Source: Symbiodinium natans (Eukaryota > Sar > Dinophyceae > Suessiales > Symbiodiniaceae). From it: DNA of 64,000 nt. Of this stretch, positions 20,549 to 31,704 are shown piece by piece (within the stretch, counting starts at the first letter, position 1; the number at the start of each line of letters is the position of its first letter). The stretch is from assembly GCA_905221605.1 (NCBI GenBank), contig CAJNDS010001957.1, forward strand, positions 132,438 through 196,437, written 5' to 3'. The translations under genes were made by a program, and so were the position numbers. The notes beneath the pieces are model-generated. The model saw nothing but the letters and a program-made list of their open reading frames with translations. It ran no database searches and had not been told where the DNA came from.

Positions 20549-21069
20549 CTCTTCAACCGCAGGGATTCAAGCAAAGTCCTGAGATGCTGGCGATGCCCCA
20601 CAGCCAAGGCGCTACGGCATCGGATGCTGAGATTGTAAAGCTCCGGCAGATGTTGCAACATCGCCAGGCAGACCTGGTGCGTGCAGAGCTGCAGGCTGAC
20701 ATGGCAGCGCGCCGTGCTTCCGAACTCCTGCAGCAAAGCGAGCTCGAGCTGCCTTCAAGCACCAGCCGCAGTCCGCGAACGCCGGAGCCACCTGCTGCTA
20801 ACTTGAGCTTGCCGAGTGGCAAGAGAGCCAGTGCAGGCCCAGATCTTTCGGCCAGGGTTAGCGCCGACCTGGAGAACATCCTCGAAGCCGTGAAGCAGCA
20901 CGAGCTGAACATGGCTGCCGTGAAGTCTGAGCTCGTCTCGGAGGCTGCAATGTCGCTGCAAGGCAAGGGCGATGCAGCTGCTGTGGATGAGATGTTGGTG
21001 CTGACCCGGCTCCGATCTCGCCGAGACGAACATGAGGAGCAGAACGTGCAGCAATCAGCAGTGATTCGA
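20549..21069 (+). CDS. candidate long exon, coiled coil with a Ser/Pro linker
   Basis: The longest convincing exon: acceptor GTGTGTGCAG (or CCGCAG at 20562), donor CGA|GTATGA, ending in phase 0; about 170 codons. First helix EIVKLRQMLQHRQADLV, QADMAARRASELLQ; then a linker rich in Ser/Pro (SSTSRSPRTPEPPAAN); then SADLENILEAVKQHELNMAA, KSELVSEAAMSL and VLTRLRSRRDEHEEQN. This is probably a scaffold or cytoskeletal-type protein; a specific family cannot be named. Third positions are strongly G/C. Confidence 0.65.
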
Positions 21070-21143
21070 GTATGATTGAATGAGTCATCAGTATTTGTCA
21101 GTATGAGTCACCAAAGTCAACCCTCTGAATGCTCCGGTCTCAG

Positions 21144-21287
21144 GAGCAAGTCCGTGTCCTGGAGGCCACTTGCCGTACGGACCGAGCACGTCGGCATCGT
21201 GCGGTTGCTCGGTGCAGATCCAGATGCAACAAAATTAGGGGCAGACGCTTGAAGGATCTTCAAAAACGGAGTTTGAAAGAAAGGCAA
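21144..21287 (+). CDS. candidate exon following the long exon
   Basis: Acceptor GGTCTCAG and phase 0 match the preceding donor. 48 codons to a GTTAGG donor: EQVRVLEATCRTDRARRHRA then a very basic RGRRLKDLQKRSLKERQ. Confidence 0.5.
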
Positions 21288-21716
21288 GTTAGGAAAGCAA
21301 GAAGAAGACGCGGGCCCTTCGTGCCCCTTTGATGAGTCCTTTGGTCATGCACAGATGGCCCCTTTGCAAGGACGAGAACATTCTGCGTGACCTCTTCCTT
21401 CTGGAGGACATCTCGGGGCAGACAGCACTTTTTGCAAAGATATCGAAACTCAGTAGGTGCTAGTGACATTTCTACCAATATGTCACAAAAGGTCAAAGTA
21501 GGCGCCGTGCTTCCAGTCAAGGAAGCGGCCAGCGAGTTTCGGACATCCTTGGCATCCTTGGAGTCTTCCGAGCCTCCGTCCCGACTTGAGCACGCAGTTT
21601 GCATTTTGCGAACATTCAAGATGTGTGATATTTGAGATGTTACATTAGAGTTATTAGAGTACATCTCCTTGAGTTGGTTAAGTTGAAGCGTGCTTTACAC
21701 CAAAAGTCTTGTTCAG

Positions 21717-21758
21717 GAGCGCGTCAAAGCAACGGCTCGCGGTGCTTTGGCTGCCAAG
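21717..21758 (+). CDS. candidate short coiled-coil exon
   Basis: Acceptor CTTGTTCAG; ERVKATARGALAAK. Donor unclear. Confidence 0.4.
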
Positions 21759-21908
21759 TAGATGAAGCCGTGAAGTCGCCAGAAGCCGACACGTCGTGGT
21801 CTTACAAACGCTGCGGAAGCAGCCGGTATGAACTCACAATACTCACCCATGCGGCTAACAGCCCTACGAAATCCTACGAAGATGGGTCGCAAGTTGAAGA
21901 TATTTCAG

Positions 21909-22016
21909 GACACGATCCCGGTAGTGATCTCAAACTACGTTTCCAATGTGTATGTGGAATGGCCTGGAAAGCCTTGCCGCAACAATGAAAAGATTCTTCT
22001 GGATCTGGGCTTCAAG
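21909..22016 (+). CDS. candidate exon, globular rather than coiled-coil
   Basis: Acceptor GATATTTCAG, donor AAG|GTTTGC; 36 codons in phase 0: DTIPVVISNYVSNVYVEW, PGKPCRNNEKILLDLGFK. Beta-strand-like and AT-richer, unlike its neighbours. It may be part of another gene or a domain inserted into the coiled-coil protein. Confidence 0.5.
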
Positions 22017-22178
22017 GTTTGCAAGCTTCTGGTCTGATGGTTATCAGGGCGGTGAGCTGCATCAGGTATCCCTCTGCACGAAGCCCTAATTTTGGTTTTG
22101 CCACCCCTACTCCCCTTAAGGAACCAGTGTTTGCGACGTGCTGCATGCCGAGGCAATGAGCAGGCAAGGACTTTGCAG

Positions 22179-22211
22179 CTGCAGGAGGCAGTGGAGGAAC
22201 AGGGGGTGCTT
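22179..22211 (+). CDS. candidate very short coiled-coil exon
   Basis: Acceptor CTTTGCAG, donor GTGAAT; 11 codons in phase 0, LQEAVEEQGVL. Confidence 0.4.
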
Positions 22212-22296
22212 GTGAATAAAAGGCCCATGCAACATCAACTTGACCCTTTAATTGTCTCTTTCCTCTGGCGTTGTGGGTCTGACGTCGTCGGCGCAG

Positions 22297-22353
22297 GATC
22301 GTGCCGAGGTTCGGGAGGAGTTGGCTGTGGCTCGTTGCCTCATCGAAGCCCAG
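22297..22353 (+). CDS. candidate coiled-coil exon
   Basis: Acceptor GTCGGCGCAG, donor GTGCCC; 19 codons in phase 0, DRAEVREELAVARCLIEAQ. Confidence 0.55.
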
Positions 22354-22690
22354 GTGCCCCTGCATCCCGTGCAGCGTTTGCCATGTGCTCCTCAACTCTT
22401 GGCATCTTGAGGCAAAGGATGCTCCACACCTCCTGGCCGAGCTTTGTGGCCGCCGGGAGCCTCTATGACTGAGCAACATCCCTTTTTTCATAGGGCCCAG
22501 ATGGGGATGTTTGGTTGTTGCAATGCTTCCAATGCCTGAGCTGGGTAGGAGACACTCCGAGCTAAAGATGCCGTGCAGCAGGTGCAAGCAATGTCAGCCA
22601 AAAATGTTGCATCATCTTGCAAGCTCGGTGTCTGCTTGCGGCTGCGCTCCATGTCAACATTATTCATGTTTTGGCAAATTTGTTCGGCAG

Positions 22691-22756
22691 CAGGCCCGGC
22701 TGGGGTTCTTAACCGCAGCGGCAGGGGAAGCGAGCAGAGCCGCTACAAAGGCCACC
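22691..22756 (+). CDS. candidate exon
   Basis: Acceptor TTGTTCGGCAG; QARLGFLTAAAGEASRAATK. The donor before the in-frame TGA is not resolved. Another possible exon (AVQQVQAMSAKNVA) lies about 120 bases upstream. Confidence 0.4.
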
Positions 22757-22838
22757 TGAGGGCTCTGCTCTGTAAACCACTTCTCGAAGCGGCCCGCTCC
22801 ACTTTCCGAGTTCGCTTTTCGCTTTCCGCTTCGCTTTG

Positions 22839-22873
22839 GTGTGTGTGTGTGTGTGTGTGTGCGTCGCTTGCAG
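22839..22873 (+). repeat. GT microsatellite forming a splice-acceptor tract
   Basis: Twelve GT units lead directly into GCGTCGCTTGCAG, the acceptor of the next exon. Confidence 0.85.
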
Positions 22874-22927
22874 GCCAACCTGCTGGCTCTGCTGCCGCGG
22901 CGGATGCCTGTGGCACCCAAAAATGAG
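22874..22927 (+). CDS. candidate exon
   Basis: Donor GAG|GTCGCA; 18 codons in phase 0, ANLLALLPRRMPVAPKNE. Confidence 0.45.
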
Positions 22928-23067
22928 GTCGCAGTATTGTTTTGATAGATGCTGCTAGATGCATCTGCACATCATACCCTTTTTATGCAACTGTGCCAGA
23001 TGCAGAGGGCTTGTGTTTCAAGCATCGAGGTTGACATGACAAAAGAAGGCGACGCTATGCTTCCCCG

Positions 23068-23166
23068 TTGCGATATGCGATTTCTGATCTGAAGCGACAG
23101 GTGGACATGGTGGCCATCGAACATCAGACTGGGCAGCTTCGCGAGGCGAAGCCACAAGAGCTGCTG
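23068..23166 (+). CDS. candidate coiled-coil exon
   Basis: LRYAISDLKRQVDMVAIE, QTGQLREAKPQELL. Composition is convincing but boundaries are not: the following acceptor is too close for an ordinary intron unless an earlier GA donor (CGC|GAGGCG) is used. Confidence 0.4.
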
Positions 23167-23194
23167 AGTACACATTCACCAGCCCCAGCTGCAG

Positions 23195-23253
23195 AATGCT
23201 GCAATGCAGGAAGTGGCCGCGCTGCAGAAACAGGTTGCGGAGAAGGCTTTGGG
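23195..23253 (+). CDS. candidate coiled-coil exon
   Basis: Acceptor CCAGCTGCAG; NAAMQEVAALQKQVAEKAL in phase 0, with heptad pattern. Confidence 0.45.
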
Positions 23254-23468
23254 TTTTACTTCGGTTTCAAAAAGCACAAGCAAGGGCTTGCCGGTTTACC
23301 CAGCTGCAGATGGCTGTAGGGCTGTAGCTGCGCGCGTCTAGGGAGGTTTAGGGCGCGTGCAATGAGTAGGTCAGTTCTGTTCAGTCGAAGGGGAAAACTG
23401 GAACTTGGCGCAGTTGGGGCAGCAGTTCGTGTGCAGCCCAGCGTTGCAGCCATCGGCCTGCAGCCCAG

Positions 23469-23573
23469 GGGGACGCGCATGCCTGGCAGCAAGAGATGCT
23501 GGAGATCCGCAGCCACCATGAGCGTTTGCTTTCTGAGAGGGCAGAGGAGAAAGATGCTTGTCTGCCTCGGCAT
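23469..23573 (+). CDS. candidate coiled-coil exon
   Basis: Acceptor GCAGCCCAG, donor CAT|GTCAGA; 35 codons in phase 0, GDAHAWQQEMLEIRSHHE then RLLSERAEEKDACLPRH. Confidence 0.55.
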
Positions 23574-25743
23574 GTCAGATTGAAACCTTTCCAGCAAGGA
23601 GTCGAACATGTGCAGCGCTCGTCCCGTCGTCCTCAATGTCCTGACGCCCCGTTTGTATCTTTTTGTCAACTGCTCTAAGGATGCTGCCTGCGGCACTTGC
23701 GGCACTCGGCTCCCGGCAGCACTGGCGAAAACCCTGCGACAGAGCCATGACTGAGAAGGACACGACATGGTTGTGAAAAATATATGTATATTGATATTTG
23801 TATGTCTACATTCTATTCCATGTAATTTCAAAAAAAGAGGTTGCAGCAGACTATTTTGGTGTTTACAGACCATGTTTGCGCTGTGCATGGTTTTCTTTTT
23901 CCCTTAAGTTGCAGCTGCAACTGCTGGTTGCACTTTCGATGAGAGTGGCGGTTTGTACAGGGTTCAAGTGCAAGTGAGCACATGCCACTGTCCACGCCGT
24001 GGGCTGACAGTCTTTTGCGTCAAGTGAAGAGGTTTGAGCCGGTGTCCTTGTAGAAATTGCCTACTTTTGACCTTTCAAATGCTGCTCTTCCAACTGTGAA
24101 TGGGGGGCTGTTGCGGGCCTCTTAGGCTCCGCGGGGATGCCGTACACTCTCCGGCGGCAAGACCTTCTGTCGCTCGGCCATGTTCGGCCGCGGCATCCTC
24201 TCTGCTCCTCATAGCAAGCTTCGTTCTATTGAAGTTGTGGCACGAGTCTGTCAGAATTCTCAGATGAGCGATTAAGGTGAAGCAAACGCGGAAGGCGAAT
24301 GACAGTGTGGCCAAAGTCGCAGGGTCACAAGGCTGCGAGTTCTTGCCAGTGGACGCCGCACGCAGCGCATGCATGAGAGTGGAACGAAGACGAAGTGCAA
24401 TTTAACATTGTCTAAGCCCCCACCCTTGGCCCCCCCCCCCGGCCAGATTCTCATAATTCTCTGAGGGGCACGATCGCTGCCGAGGGTGAGGCTTCAACCC
24501 TCCGCTCTATCGGGTCTGAGGTCCTTGTTGCAGCTCCTGGCAGAGACTCAGCACCGAGCAGTCTGCAACTCGGTGGCGGCGGAAGGACACCTGGCTTGTA
24601 AGCAACCTACTCACTCGGTAGACACATAGGTGTTCTCAGCCGCTGCCGTGGGGCTGGAAATGGGGATCTCCCGTCACGGCTCCCTTTCTGCCTCCCGGGT
24701 CGGATGATGGGGCTCGGGCCGGAAACTGGTGGCTATCTTTGTGGCTGCTGAGGTGACCCAACGTCGCGCGTTTTGTGTTCGCAAGCGTCCGCAAGTGTTC
24801 GCGAAACGTCCGCAAGATCAGCAGGCACACATGGAGTTGCCAAAGCGTGCTGCCGCTGACATCCTAGCCTCCATTCCCCGCACTCCGCCCGAGGTGCCAA
24901 GCGTGAAGTTTGGTTGTGCAGTAGGTTGACGGTTAAGTGTTATAACGGCTGATTGTGCCGAACTGAATCTCACATTGTGAGGGGTGCAGACTAGACAGCA
25001 GGTGACAATCCAAAGATTCCGGGTTTGGTGTGACTGAGGATATCGCAAAACAGCGCAGGCGAATGCCGCTAGAGGAGCCGACATGTACGTTGCACGGTCC
25101 CACTGACTAGACTTTGGTCCAATTCAGCCAGCAGCAGCAGGAACGTCAATGTGGCATTTTCCTCGTGTGGTTGCGTCACAGATGGAACAGGCACGGAGTG
25201 GAATGGCGTGGGACTTGTTTTGGGTTTGTCCTTTTCCATGGGTGTGGCAGGCCCAGATCACAAACATGTTGAAGCGCCAAACCCACTTGAAAAATGGTCC
25301 CTGATGGCTTCAGGCCCGGGATCGCTCAAGGATTGAGGAGGCGGGGGAAGCACCAAGTTGTTGTCGCAATGTCCATCAGGTCGACCACTGACCCAAGCCC
25401 AAGCAGAGATTTTTTTGTTGAGATTACATTGATTTGTTGGTTTCGGCATGATGGGTCATCCACGAGGTGCAAAAGATGTCTTGTTATTGGTGAGCAAAGT
25501 AAGAGGTGCCGTCACATCGGAGTATGTTGACCGTAAAGAGCTACGCCTATGCTTTAAAGTTGTGTGAGGGCATGGAACTGCAAAATTTGCTCGCAGCTCT
25601 GTGGGTGATTGTCCAGGCAAGCTGTTTGGAGACACATGAGCGAGCCCGCTTGGAGGCTTGCCAGGGCTGGGGTCCATGGTGCTAGGCTCCCTCTGATCTG
25701 AACTGGGCTGAGAGCTTGAGTACTGTAACATTCAACCGGTCAG
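23574..25743. other. no exon recognised
   Basis: A 2.2-kb gap in the coiled-coil series. A TATGTATATTGATATTTGTATGTC AT-rich patch lies near 23780. It may contain a long intron or a gene boundary. Confidence 0.35.
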
Positions 25744-25806
25744 GCAGCAGCTGGCGAGCTGTTCTCTGAGCTGGAAGAGACGCGAGAGCAATGTGAGCAG
25801 CTTGAG
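25744..25806 (+). CDS. candidate coiled-coil exon with GC donor
   Basis: Acceptor ACCGGTCAG and 21 codons in phase 0, AAAGELFSELEETREQCEQ then LE, ending GAG|GCATGA. No GT lies in or close to the end of the helix, making this one of the clearest GC-AG candidates. Confidence 0.55.
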
Positions 25807-26044
25807 GCATGAGGACGATTGTGTGATTTGTGCGACATATTTTGCAGCTGGCTAATGGATGACAGCAGCATACAGCAGCTCACATGCAAATGCTAATCAT
25901 CGACATCGTCCCTCAACGCAAAACCGGTTTTGGAGGCTGAGCTCTGCACCCTGTGTCTCTAGTGTGACTCGGCTTTGGCTCGTCGGCTTGGCTCGTCTTT
26001 TGATGCCCTGCTGTGGTCGAATCCAGGCTTGTGTAGATGCTTAG

Positions 26045-26181
26045 ATGCCCATCAAAAAATTACGACTGAACGCCCTCGAAGATATGCTAGGTCTGCTCGT
26101 GAGGCGCAGCGAATGGCCGCCGTTGCAACTCTGCGAGCGCGGGAGGCTGCTGCCGCCGACGAGGCTTGGAGCCGTTGCCAG
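26045..26181 (+). CDS. candidate coiled-coil exon
   Basis: Reads HQKITTERPRRYARSAREAQ, RMAAVATLRAREAAAADEAW, SRCQ before CAG|GAAAGC, a possible GA donor (an in-frame stop follows six bases later). Acceptor TGCTTAG. Confidence 0.5.
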
Positions 26182-26841
26182 GAAAGCTAGCTATACTTTC
26201 GCGCCCCACGGTTTTGCCGAGCGATATGAAACATTGACTTTTAAGGGGCTGCGCCCACGATCGGGCAGCGCAGGCAGTTGATGGCAGTAGCCAGGGAAGT
26301 GTAACCGGCACAAGGCGGGTTCCAACAAAGTGCTCGGAAATGCTGGCAGCATCTGGCAGCCTTGCAGGCTCCAAAGCGTGTGCGGCGTAACAAGGCGGCT
26401 CCCAATAGTGGAAATGCGCGGCATCCCAAAACGGCTCCGGGCCCCAAGTTCGGGCCGCTGATGCTCATATGGATGAAAGAGCATGAACGAGCCTGACCTG
26501 TGGATAGAACGGAGCATGAACACGCTAGTTTCTAACATAAAAGACACCATGATCGTGCAATTTGACGCGATTCCACACACCCCCCAAGGCGAGCATCATG
26601 AATATCAGGGAGACCACGGGAGAAACGATGGGTGGATGATATGCGCCACGGGCCTGTGCATGAGGGTGTCGACATGTGTCGATGATGCTCGCGTTGTGGG
26701 GGCAAGGGAAATAAGGGTAGGGTTGGAGATGGTTGCAGGATGTTGCAGGCAAGCATGGAGAATGTCATCAATCGTCATCAAACATAAAAACACGGTAATG
26801 AGTTGCGATGATTCCAGCGCTTTTCGGCGTTAATTGACCGC

Positions 26842-26890
26842 ACGGGCCAGGGCCGCTGATGCTTATGATGCTCGCCTTGCTTTGGGCTTC
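26842..26890 (-). repeat. single inverted copy of the 55.6-57.6 kb minisatellite unit
   Basis: GGGCCAGGGCCGCTGATGCT plus TATGATGCTCGCC is the reverse complement of most of the 53-bp unit. Weaker partial copies lie at 26447 and 26682. Confidence 0.7.
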
Positions 26891-27398
26891 CGGTACCTTT
26901 CCTCGCCCCCAAACCTTGAAACGTTTAGCTTGGATGTGATAGGCCGCCCGGTGTTAAAAGACAGGGTCGATGATGCCCGCCTGGAGGGTGAGCGCCCTTC
27001 GAGGCGCTTCGAAAACTTATGAAAACTTTTGCGACCCCTTTGATGCTTTTGAGATTCACGTGAATGCGGGAAAATCTTGATCCCACAGTGGGGCATCCCT
27101 GGCAGTAGGGGATTCAACGTGGGGTTTCTTGCCGACAGGGCACAAAGGAGGGTTTGCGCTTGCTTTACACGCTCCAACTAACGGGCTCCGCGGAGAATCA
27201 CTCATGGCCTATACATCACCGAAGGCTTGTGCTGGGACCCTGGAGCCTTCCTGGCGTGATGAGGCTGTGGCAGCTGGACGTAATGAAAGAAATTCTTGAG
27301 AGTTTGGGCTTGGAGGCTTTTGTTTCAGAGCTGAAGGACGAGGGGAAAGACGAAACTTCAAGGTACCTGTCGGCCTGACTCGAGCTTTGAGTCCCAAG

Positions 27399-27461
27399 GA
27401 AGAGGCCTGGCGGCGTGCACGCGAGGCTGGGCGCGTCCCAACGGCAGATGGCGATGCGGAG
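27399..27461 (+). CDS. candidate exon
   Basis: Acceptor GTCCCAAG, donor GTGGAA; 21 codons in phase 0, EEAWRRAREAGRVPTADGD then AE. A possible exon ELKDEGKDETS at 27329-27362 lies too close to be used together with it. Confidence 0.45.
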
Positions 27462-27955
27462 GTGGAATGGGCATTGGAGATTCTTTGAGGGCCCGGTTCT
27501 TTTGAAACGATTGGGGCTCGAAGGGTTGTTGGGCGGCGCTTGGCTGGGCTTCGCAAAGGAGGGTTGAGAGGGATATTGCCTCCTGCAGGACGTTCTTCGC
27601 GCTGCGCAGGCGCGATGCTGATGCAGCTATTCAGAGTTGTGATCCCCTCCCAGATCTGGAGTTTGGAAAAGTTGGGCCCAGGGGCCACCAAGAATGTCAC
27701 CAAAGCTTGAAGTGATGACTGAGATCCGTGGCGCTTGGAGCTGTTTTCTGGGGAGAATTGCTGAGTTGCCGTGTGAGTGCTCCGAGAGCTCCGAGAGCTC
27801 TGTGGAGGTGCTGCGTTTGCTGGGCCTGCAGTTGGTGCACTGGGAGGTGTCTGAAGGCATCAAGAGCGCGTTGCTTCGCTGCAATTCCTTTGAGTTTCCT
27901 TTGAGACATGTGTCATCTCTGTTGCAGTATGCTGCAACCTTTGCCCAAGAATGAG

Positions 27956-28027
27956 GCAGCTCAGGGCAGACGGCTTGGAGTTGGCCAACGCTGCCCTTGC
28001 ACGGGTCGTGGTGCAGGCTGCTATTGG
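27956..28027 (+). CDS. candidate coiled-coil exon
   Basis: Donor GTAAGC at 28028; QLRADGLELANAALARVVV then QAAI. The exon may begin earlier, at the better acceptor CTCTGTTGCAG (27927), in the same frame. Confidence 0.5.
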
Positions 28028-28502
28028 GTAAGCCCTCCAAAAGCTCAACCCTTTGCGGGCTCCCAAGTCATTGCGAAAAGCCGTTGAGAGCCTTTGAGAG
28101 AGCCTTCGAGCCCTCACCGCACCTGGACAGGTTCCAGGCCAGCCTCATTCCATGTCAACCCCACGGGTGCTAGAGGCCGCGCTTTTGCACAGTCTGCGAA
28201 TTTTCCGGGGTTTGCAGCTGCGTGACGTGCTGTGTCACACCGTGTCGGGGAACGCATGGGTTAAGCTTCTCACATTTTCATCTATGCATGCGTTGATCCA
28301 GACCAGCTTTCTGCAAAGCAGGATAAGCACCAAGTCAATTTTCGTGTGCATTGTATGCAGTGGAGTGGAGACAGCAGACAGGGGTTGATAAGATGTTGAA
28401 GGGAAAGCTTGAAGGGCTTGAAGCATTTCATCGGTGCAATCATCCCAACCCTGGCCTCAAGCACATCTTCCAGTCTTCCATGGGTGAGCCATTGACTGCC
28501 AG

Positions 28503-28590
28503 GCTTTCTGGACCTCCAAGCGCACCGAGCTGGCAGAGGCCGAGCAGAGGCCAGAGTGCACTGAGATCTCTCGAGATGAATCGAGAGGCA
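28503..28590 (+). CDS. candidate exon
   Basis: Acceptor GACTGCCAG; AFWTSKRTELAEAEQRPE, CTEISRDES. The frame remains open far beyond, so the donor is unknown. Confidence 0.45.
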
Positions 28591-28885
28591 CTTCCCGACA
28601 CCCGCTTTTGATTCGGGAGCTGCGGAGCGGCTTTGCATGGCGGTGTTCTCTTCCTTGTGCGGTGTTCAAATGTCGGGTCGATATGTACCAGGGCGTCCAG
28701 TCTCGGGATGTGTTGGGAGGTGTGAATTCGGAAGGATTCGGAAGCGCGCTTAGGCTTTCTTTGTTGATCTGCCCTGCAGGCAGCGAGAAGCATCGCGGCT
28801 TCAAGCCGAGGCCAGGCTTGCGCCGTTTGCTGGGGGCCTTGGAAGGCCTTGGGCAACTTGTGCAACTCGCGGCTTTCGCCTGGAG

Positions 28886-28960
28886 GTGCAGACCTTCCAC
28901 ACGGAGCTCGCTCGGGCGCAGCGCTCCGAAGCCGAGGCTGCATCGGAGCTCGCAGCCGCG
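28886..28960 (+). CDS. candidate coiled-coil exon
   Basis: Reads VQTFHTELARAQRSEAEA then ASELAAA with a GC donor (GCG|GCAGGC) near 28960. Acceptor CTGGAG. Confidence 0.5.
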
Positions 28961-29082
28961 GCAGGCGCTTGAAAGTAGAAGACAGTACATTCAGTGGATG
29001 TCAAGCACTGTCAAGGAGCCTCCAGGCATCTTTATCTCCATGTGTCATTCCTGTTCTCATTCTCAGCAGCACCTTTCTGCAG

Positions 29083-29133
29083 GTTCAAAGCGTCGATCTT
29101 TGGCAGGGCAACTTGGCCGAGATGGACCGAGAG
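29083..29133 (+). CDS. candidate exon
   Basis: Acceptor CCTTTCTGCAG, donor GAG|GTGGTA; 17 codons in phase 0, VQSVDLWQGNLAEMDRE. Without splicing the frame continues to a TGA at about 29253 (KPPKPPETHDPKLLAGMLDV), so a terminal exon is possible. Confidence 0.5.
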
Positions 29134-29554
29134 GTGGTAGGGGAACAGCCCAGTCAAGCGTCATGGCTCAGGCGGAAGCCCCCAAAACCGCCTGAGACGC
29201 ACGATCCGAAGCTCCTGGCCGGCATGCTGGACGTCATGAGTCAGGCCCATTGAAAGATTCAGTGCTGCCTTGGCAGCATTTCTGCACATTTTGCAGCCGG
29301 CCCCCCTCAAACCAGGTGATGGAGATGTGTTCTGGAATGCTGCCTGCCCGGGAGCCGGCAGCCACAGGCAGTCAACATCCGCACGCATCAAGAGGGCAAC
29401 TGAGAGTTGTTCAATTTGTCACATTGTGCAGCCAGAGAGCAACACAACTTAGCAAAATTGAGCAGGGTGTGGTGTAGAGCCGAGTAGAGTACGGAGTAGA
29501 GTAGGAGCAGAGTAGAGTAGAGTCTGAGCATGCCTAGCATGCGATTCAGTGCAG

Positions 29555-29610
29555 GCTCCAAGGCCATGGCTGCGGTCCTCCGCGAAGTGAAGGTTCGCCG
29601 CGCACAGTGG
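29555..29610 (+). CDS. candidate exon
   Basis: Acceptor TTCAGTGCAG, donor GTTGCG; SKAMAAVLREVKVRRAQW. Confidence 0.45.
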
Positions 29611-29699
29611 GTTGCGTGTCCCCGTGTCTCTGCGTGCATGCGTGCACGCACGTGTGTGAGCGTGAGTGCGTGCGTGTGTCTCGCTTTCCTCTGTGTCAC

Positions 29700-30330
29700 T
29701 GAGGGTTTGCCACCCAACATGCCCTTTTAGGGTCTAGGGGTTGGAGTGTGGTTGGGGTAAGCTTGCAGTTTAGGGTTTTTGATTGCGGTTCTTGGGGCCA
29801 CCCAACATGGCCTTTTACTTTTAGGGTCGCTTGCCATTCAACATCTTCTTTTAGGGTTCTTTGGCCTGGTTCATAGGGTTTAGCATTGGCTCAAGACCTT
29901 TTGAGGTTGAGGGTTTGCCGCCCAACAGGACCTTTTCGAGTTTAGGGTTTCGTAGGGTTTGCCACACAACATCTTCTTTTCGGGTTCTTCGGCTTAGTTG
30001 GCGACCTTTTGGGGTTTGGGCTTTGCATCCAACGCAGCGTTTTAGGGAACAATCTTGTCGCCCAACATTTCTTTGAGGGTTTGGGGTTTCCAGGGCACGA
30101 CTTTAAGGGTTTAGGGTTTGCCACCGAGGGTTCAGGGTTTTTAAATGAGATTCGTACGTGGAGGACTAAAGAATGTGCGCTGAAATCCTGAGACATTAAA
30201 CCGCATACTTTCCGCTGTTTCGGCTTTTGGGTTTAGGCTTTAGGGCAGTTTAGGGTCCAGGTTGTATGGTTTAGGGTTTATGATTTTAAGTTAGGGTTCT
30301 TGGGGTTTAGGGTTTCAGGGGGATGAACCC
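29700..30330 (+). repeat. degenerate GGGTTTGCCACCCAACATNNTCTTTTAGGG repeat
   Basis: At least six diverged units join a telomere-like TTTAGGGTTT word with (T)TGCC(A/G)CCCAACAT and a CTTTT spacer (29708, 29798, 29842, 29907, 29957, 30058). This is a compound repeat that incorporates the telomeric motif, similar in concept to the one at 5.3 kb. Confidence 0.7.
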
Positions 30331-31623
30331 TAAACCATGCAGGCTCCAGGCCAAGGCAAACCCTTGAAGCACGAGCAGGCCAGTGTATCCTGCATCTGGA
30401 AAGAAAGCACGTGCAAATATCATCCAAAACAATGTGCAGATATGAGGCAAAACCACGTGCGGAAAGGAACCGTAGACCACGTGAAGATATGAACCCCCGT
30501 CCCTGGGGAGGGCTCAAGCCCCTTGCTTGCAAGGTAAAACCAATGAAAAACGCAAAGGAAAACACAACGTGACCCTTGGTAGTTCGGGATCCGCACACAC
30601 ATGGGTCACACACACACACACACGTTTTTGTGCGACACGGATGCGCCTCGGGCTCCCAACCAGATGTTCGGGTTCAGGTTTTCTATGGGTTTATGGCACG
30701 GTGCTTTGGGAGCGTGCGTTGGTCTGCAGCCAACCCTCCACTCACAACTCGCAGGCACCTGTGGCTCCCTACATTGGCTTTTGCAACGAACACCTTATGT
30801 ATTGGCCGAAGCACCGTGGTGAAAGGCTTTAGGAGGCACGGGGACAAGGCAAGGAATCCGTTTTTGCGAAGGGGGTTGCGACAATCTGGATGTCCCTGTA
30901 GGCTCCAGTTATATATATTTTTCTGTGCAAGTTATTTCTGGAGGCCGTGCGCCCTAGTGGCCGGCGGGCGGCTCTGGGAGATGGGCCCTCTTAAAGGTAT
31001 TGGTGCTTTTGGCGCTTTGGAACGCCGTACAAAACGCCCAAAACCCATGAAGCCACTCCGGAGTTGCCAGGACCTCGGCGGCTTTTGCCAGATGCTCCAG
31101 CAGCAGGTCCCTTCCCAAAGGCACCAGAAGTTGGTCGGCAGGATGTGCTGGAATCTTTCTGCTGTTGTCGAATGAGTTCAGGCAGTCGCTCTCGTCAGCA
31201 GTCTCCTTGCATGATTCTTCGCAAATGGAGGGCGGCCAGAGGCAAGATGGGGGCTGTGCAAGTGCTTATCTGGATCTCAGCATTTTTCTAAGCTGAGACG
31301 CGTGGTTCGATCTCTTGGATGGACTGCACACTGGCTGCTAGCTGTGGAAACAGTACCTTCTTCTCATTTGCGAAGGTGTGCCTCTTTTATTAAGAGTCTT
31401 TTCCAAAGCAAAAGCCGAGTCTTTCAATTGCAGGGATGCTACTTCCAGACGAATGGAAGCTCTGCAGCTCTTTTGCACTTCCCAAGTTTTGGCCTTCTGC
31501 GTCACACTACGCACATTGAATTGACGTGTATTTGCTGCACCGCACCAGAGTCTGATCCTTTGACGTCCTGTCATCGAACCTGAACGTGGTTGGGTTGTTC
31601 GGCCTGATGGGCTCGCCCTTAGG
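30331..31623. other. no exon recognised
   Basis: Includes a short CA run at 30607-30622. Overlapping open frames lack supporting splice sites. Confidence 0.35.
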
Positions 31624-31704
31624 TTGGAGCTACAACACGAGCTGCAGCTGCAGTACAAGCTGGAATCTAAGACAGGCATCGAGCCGACAATTTCCCCAAA
31701 AGAA
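31623..31704 (+). CDS. candidate coiled-coil exon
   Basis: Acceptor CGCCCTTAG, donor GAA|GTGCTG; one base plus 27 codons, LELQHELQLQYKLESKTG then IEPTISPKE. Confidence 0.55.

Noticed and set aside
29884-29900. Relic dinoflagellate spliced-leader end (TAGCATTGGCTCAAG)
   Set aside because: Only the last eight bases match well; an 8-base match is expected by chance in a window this size and the middle has deletions.
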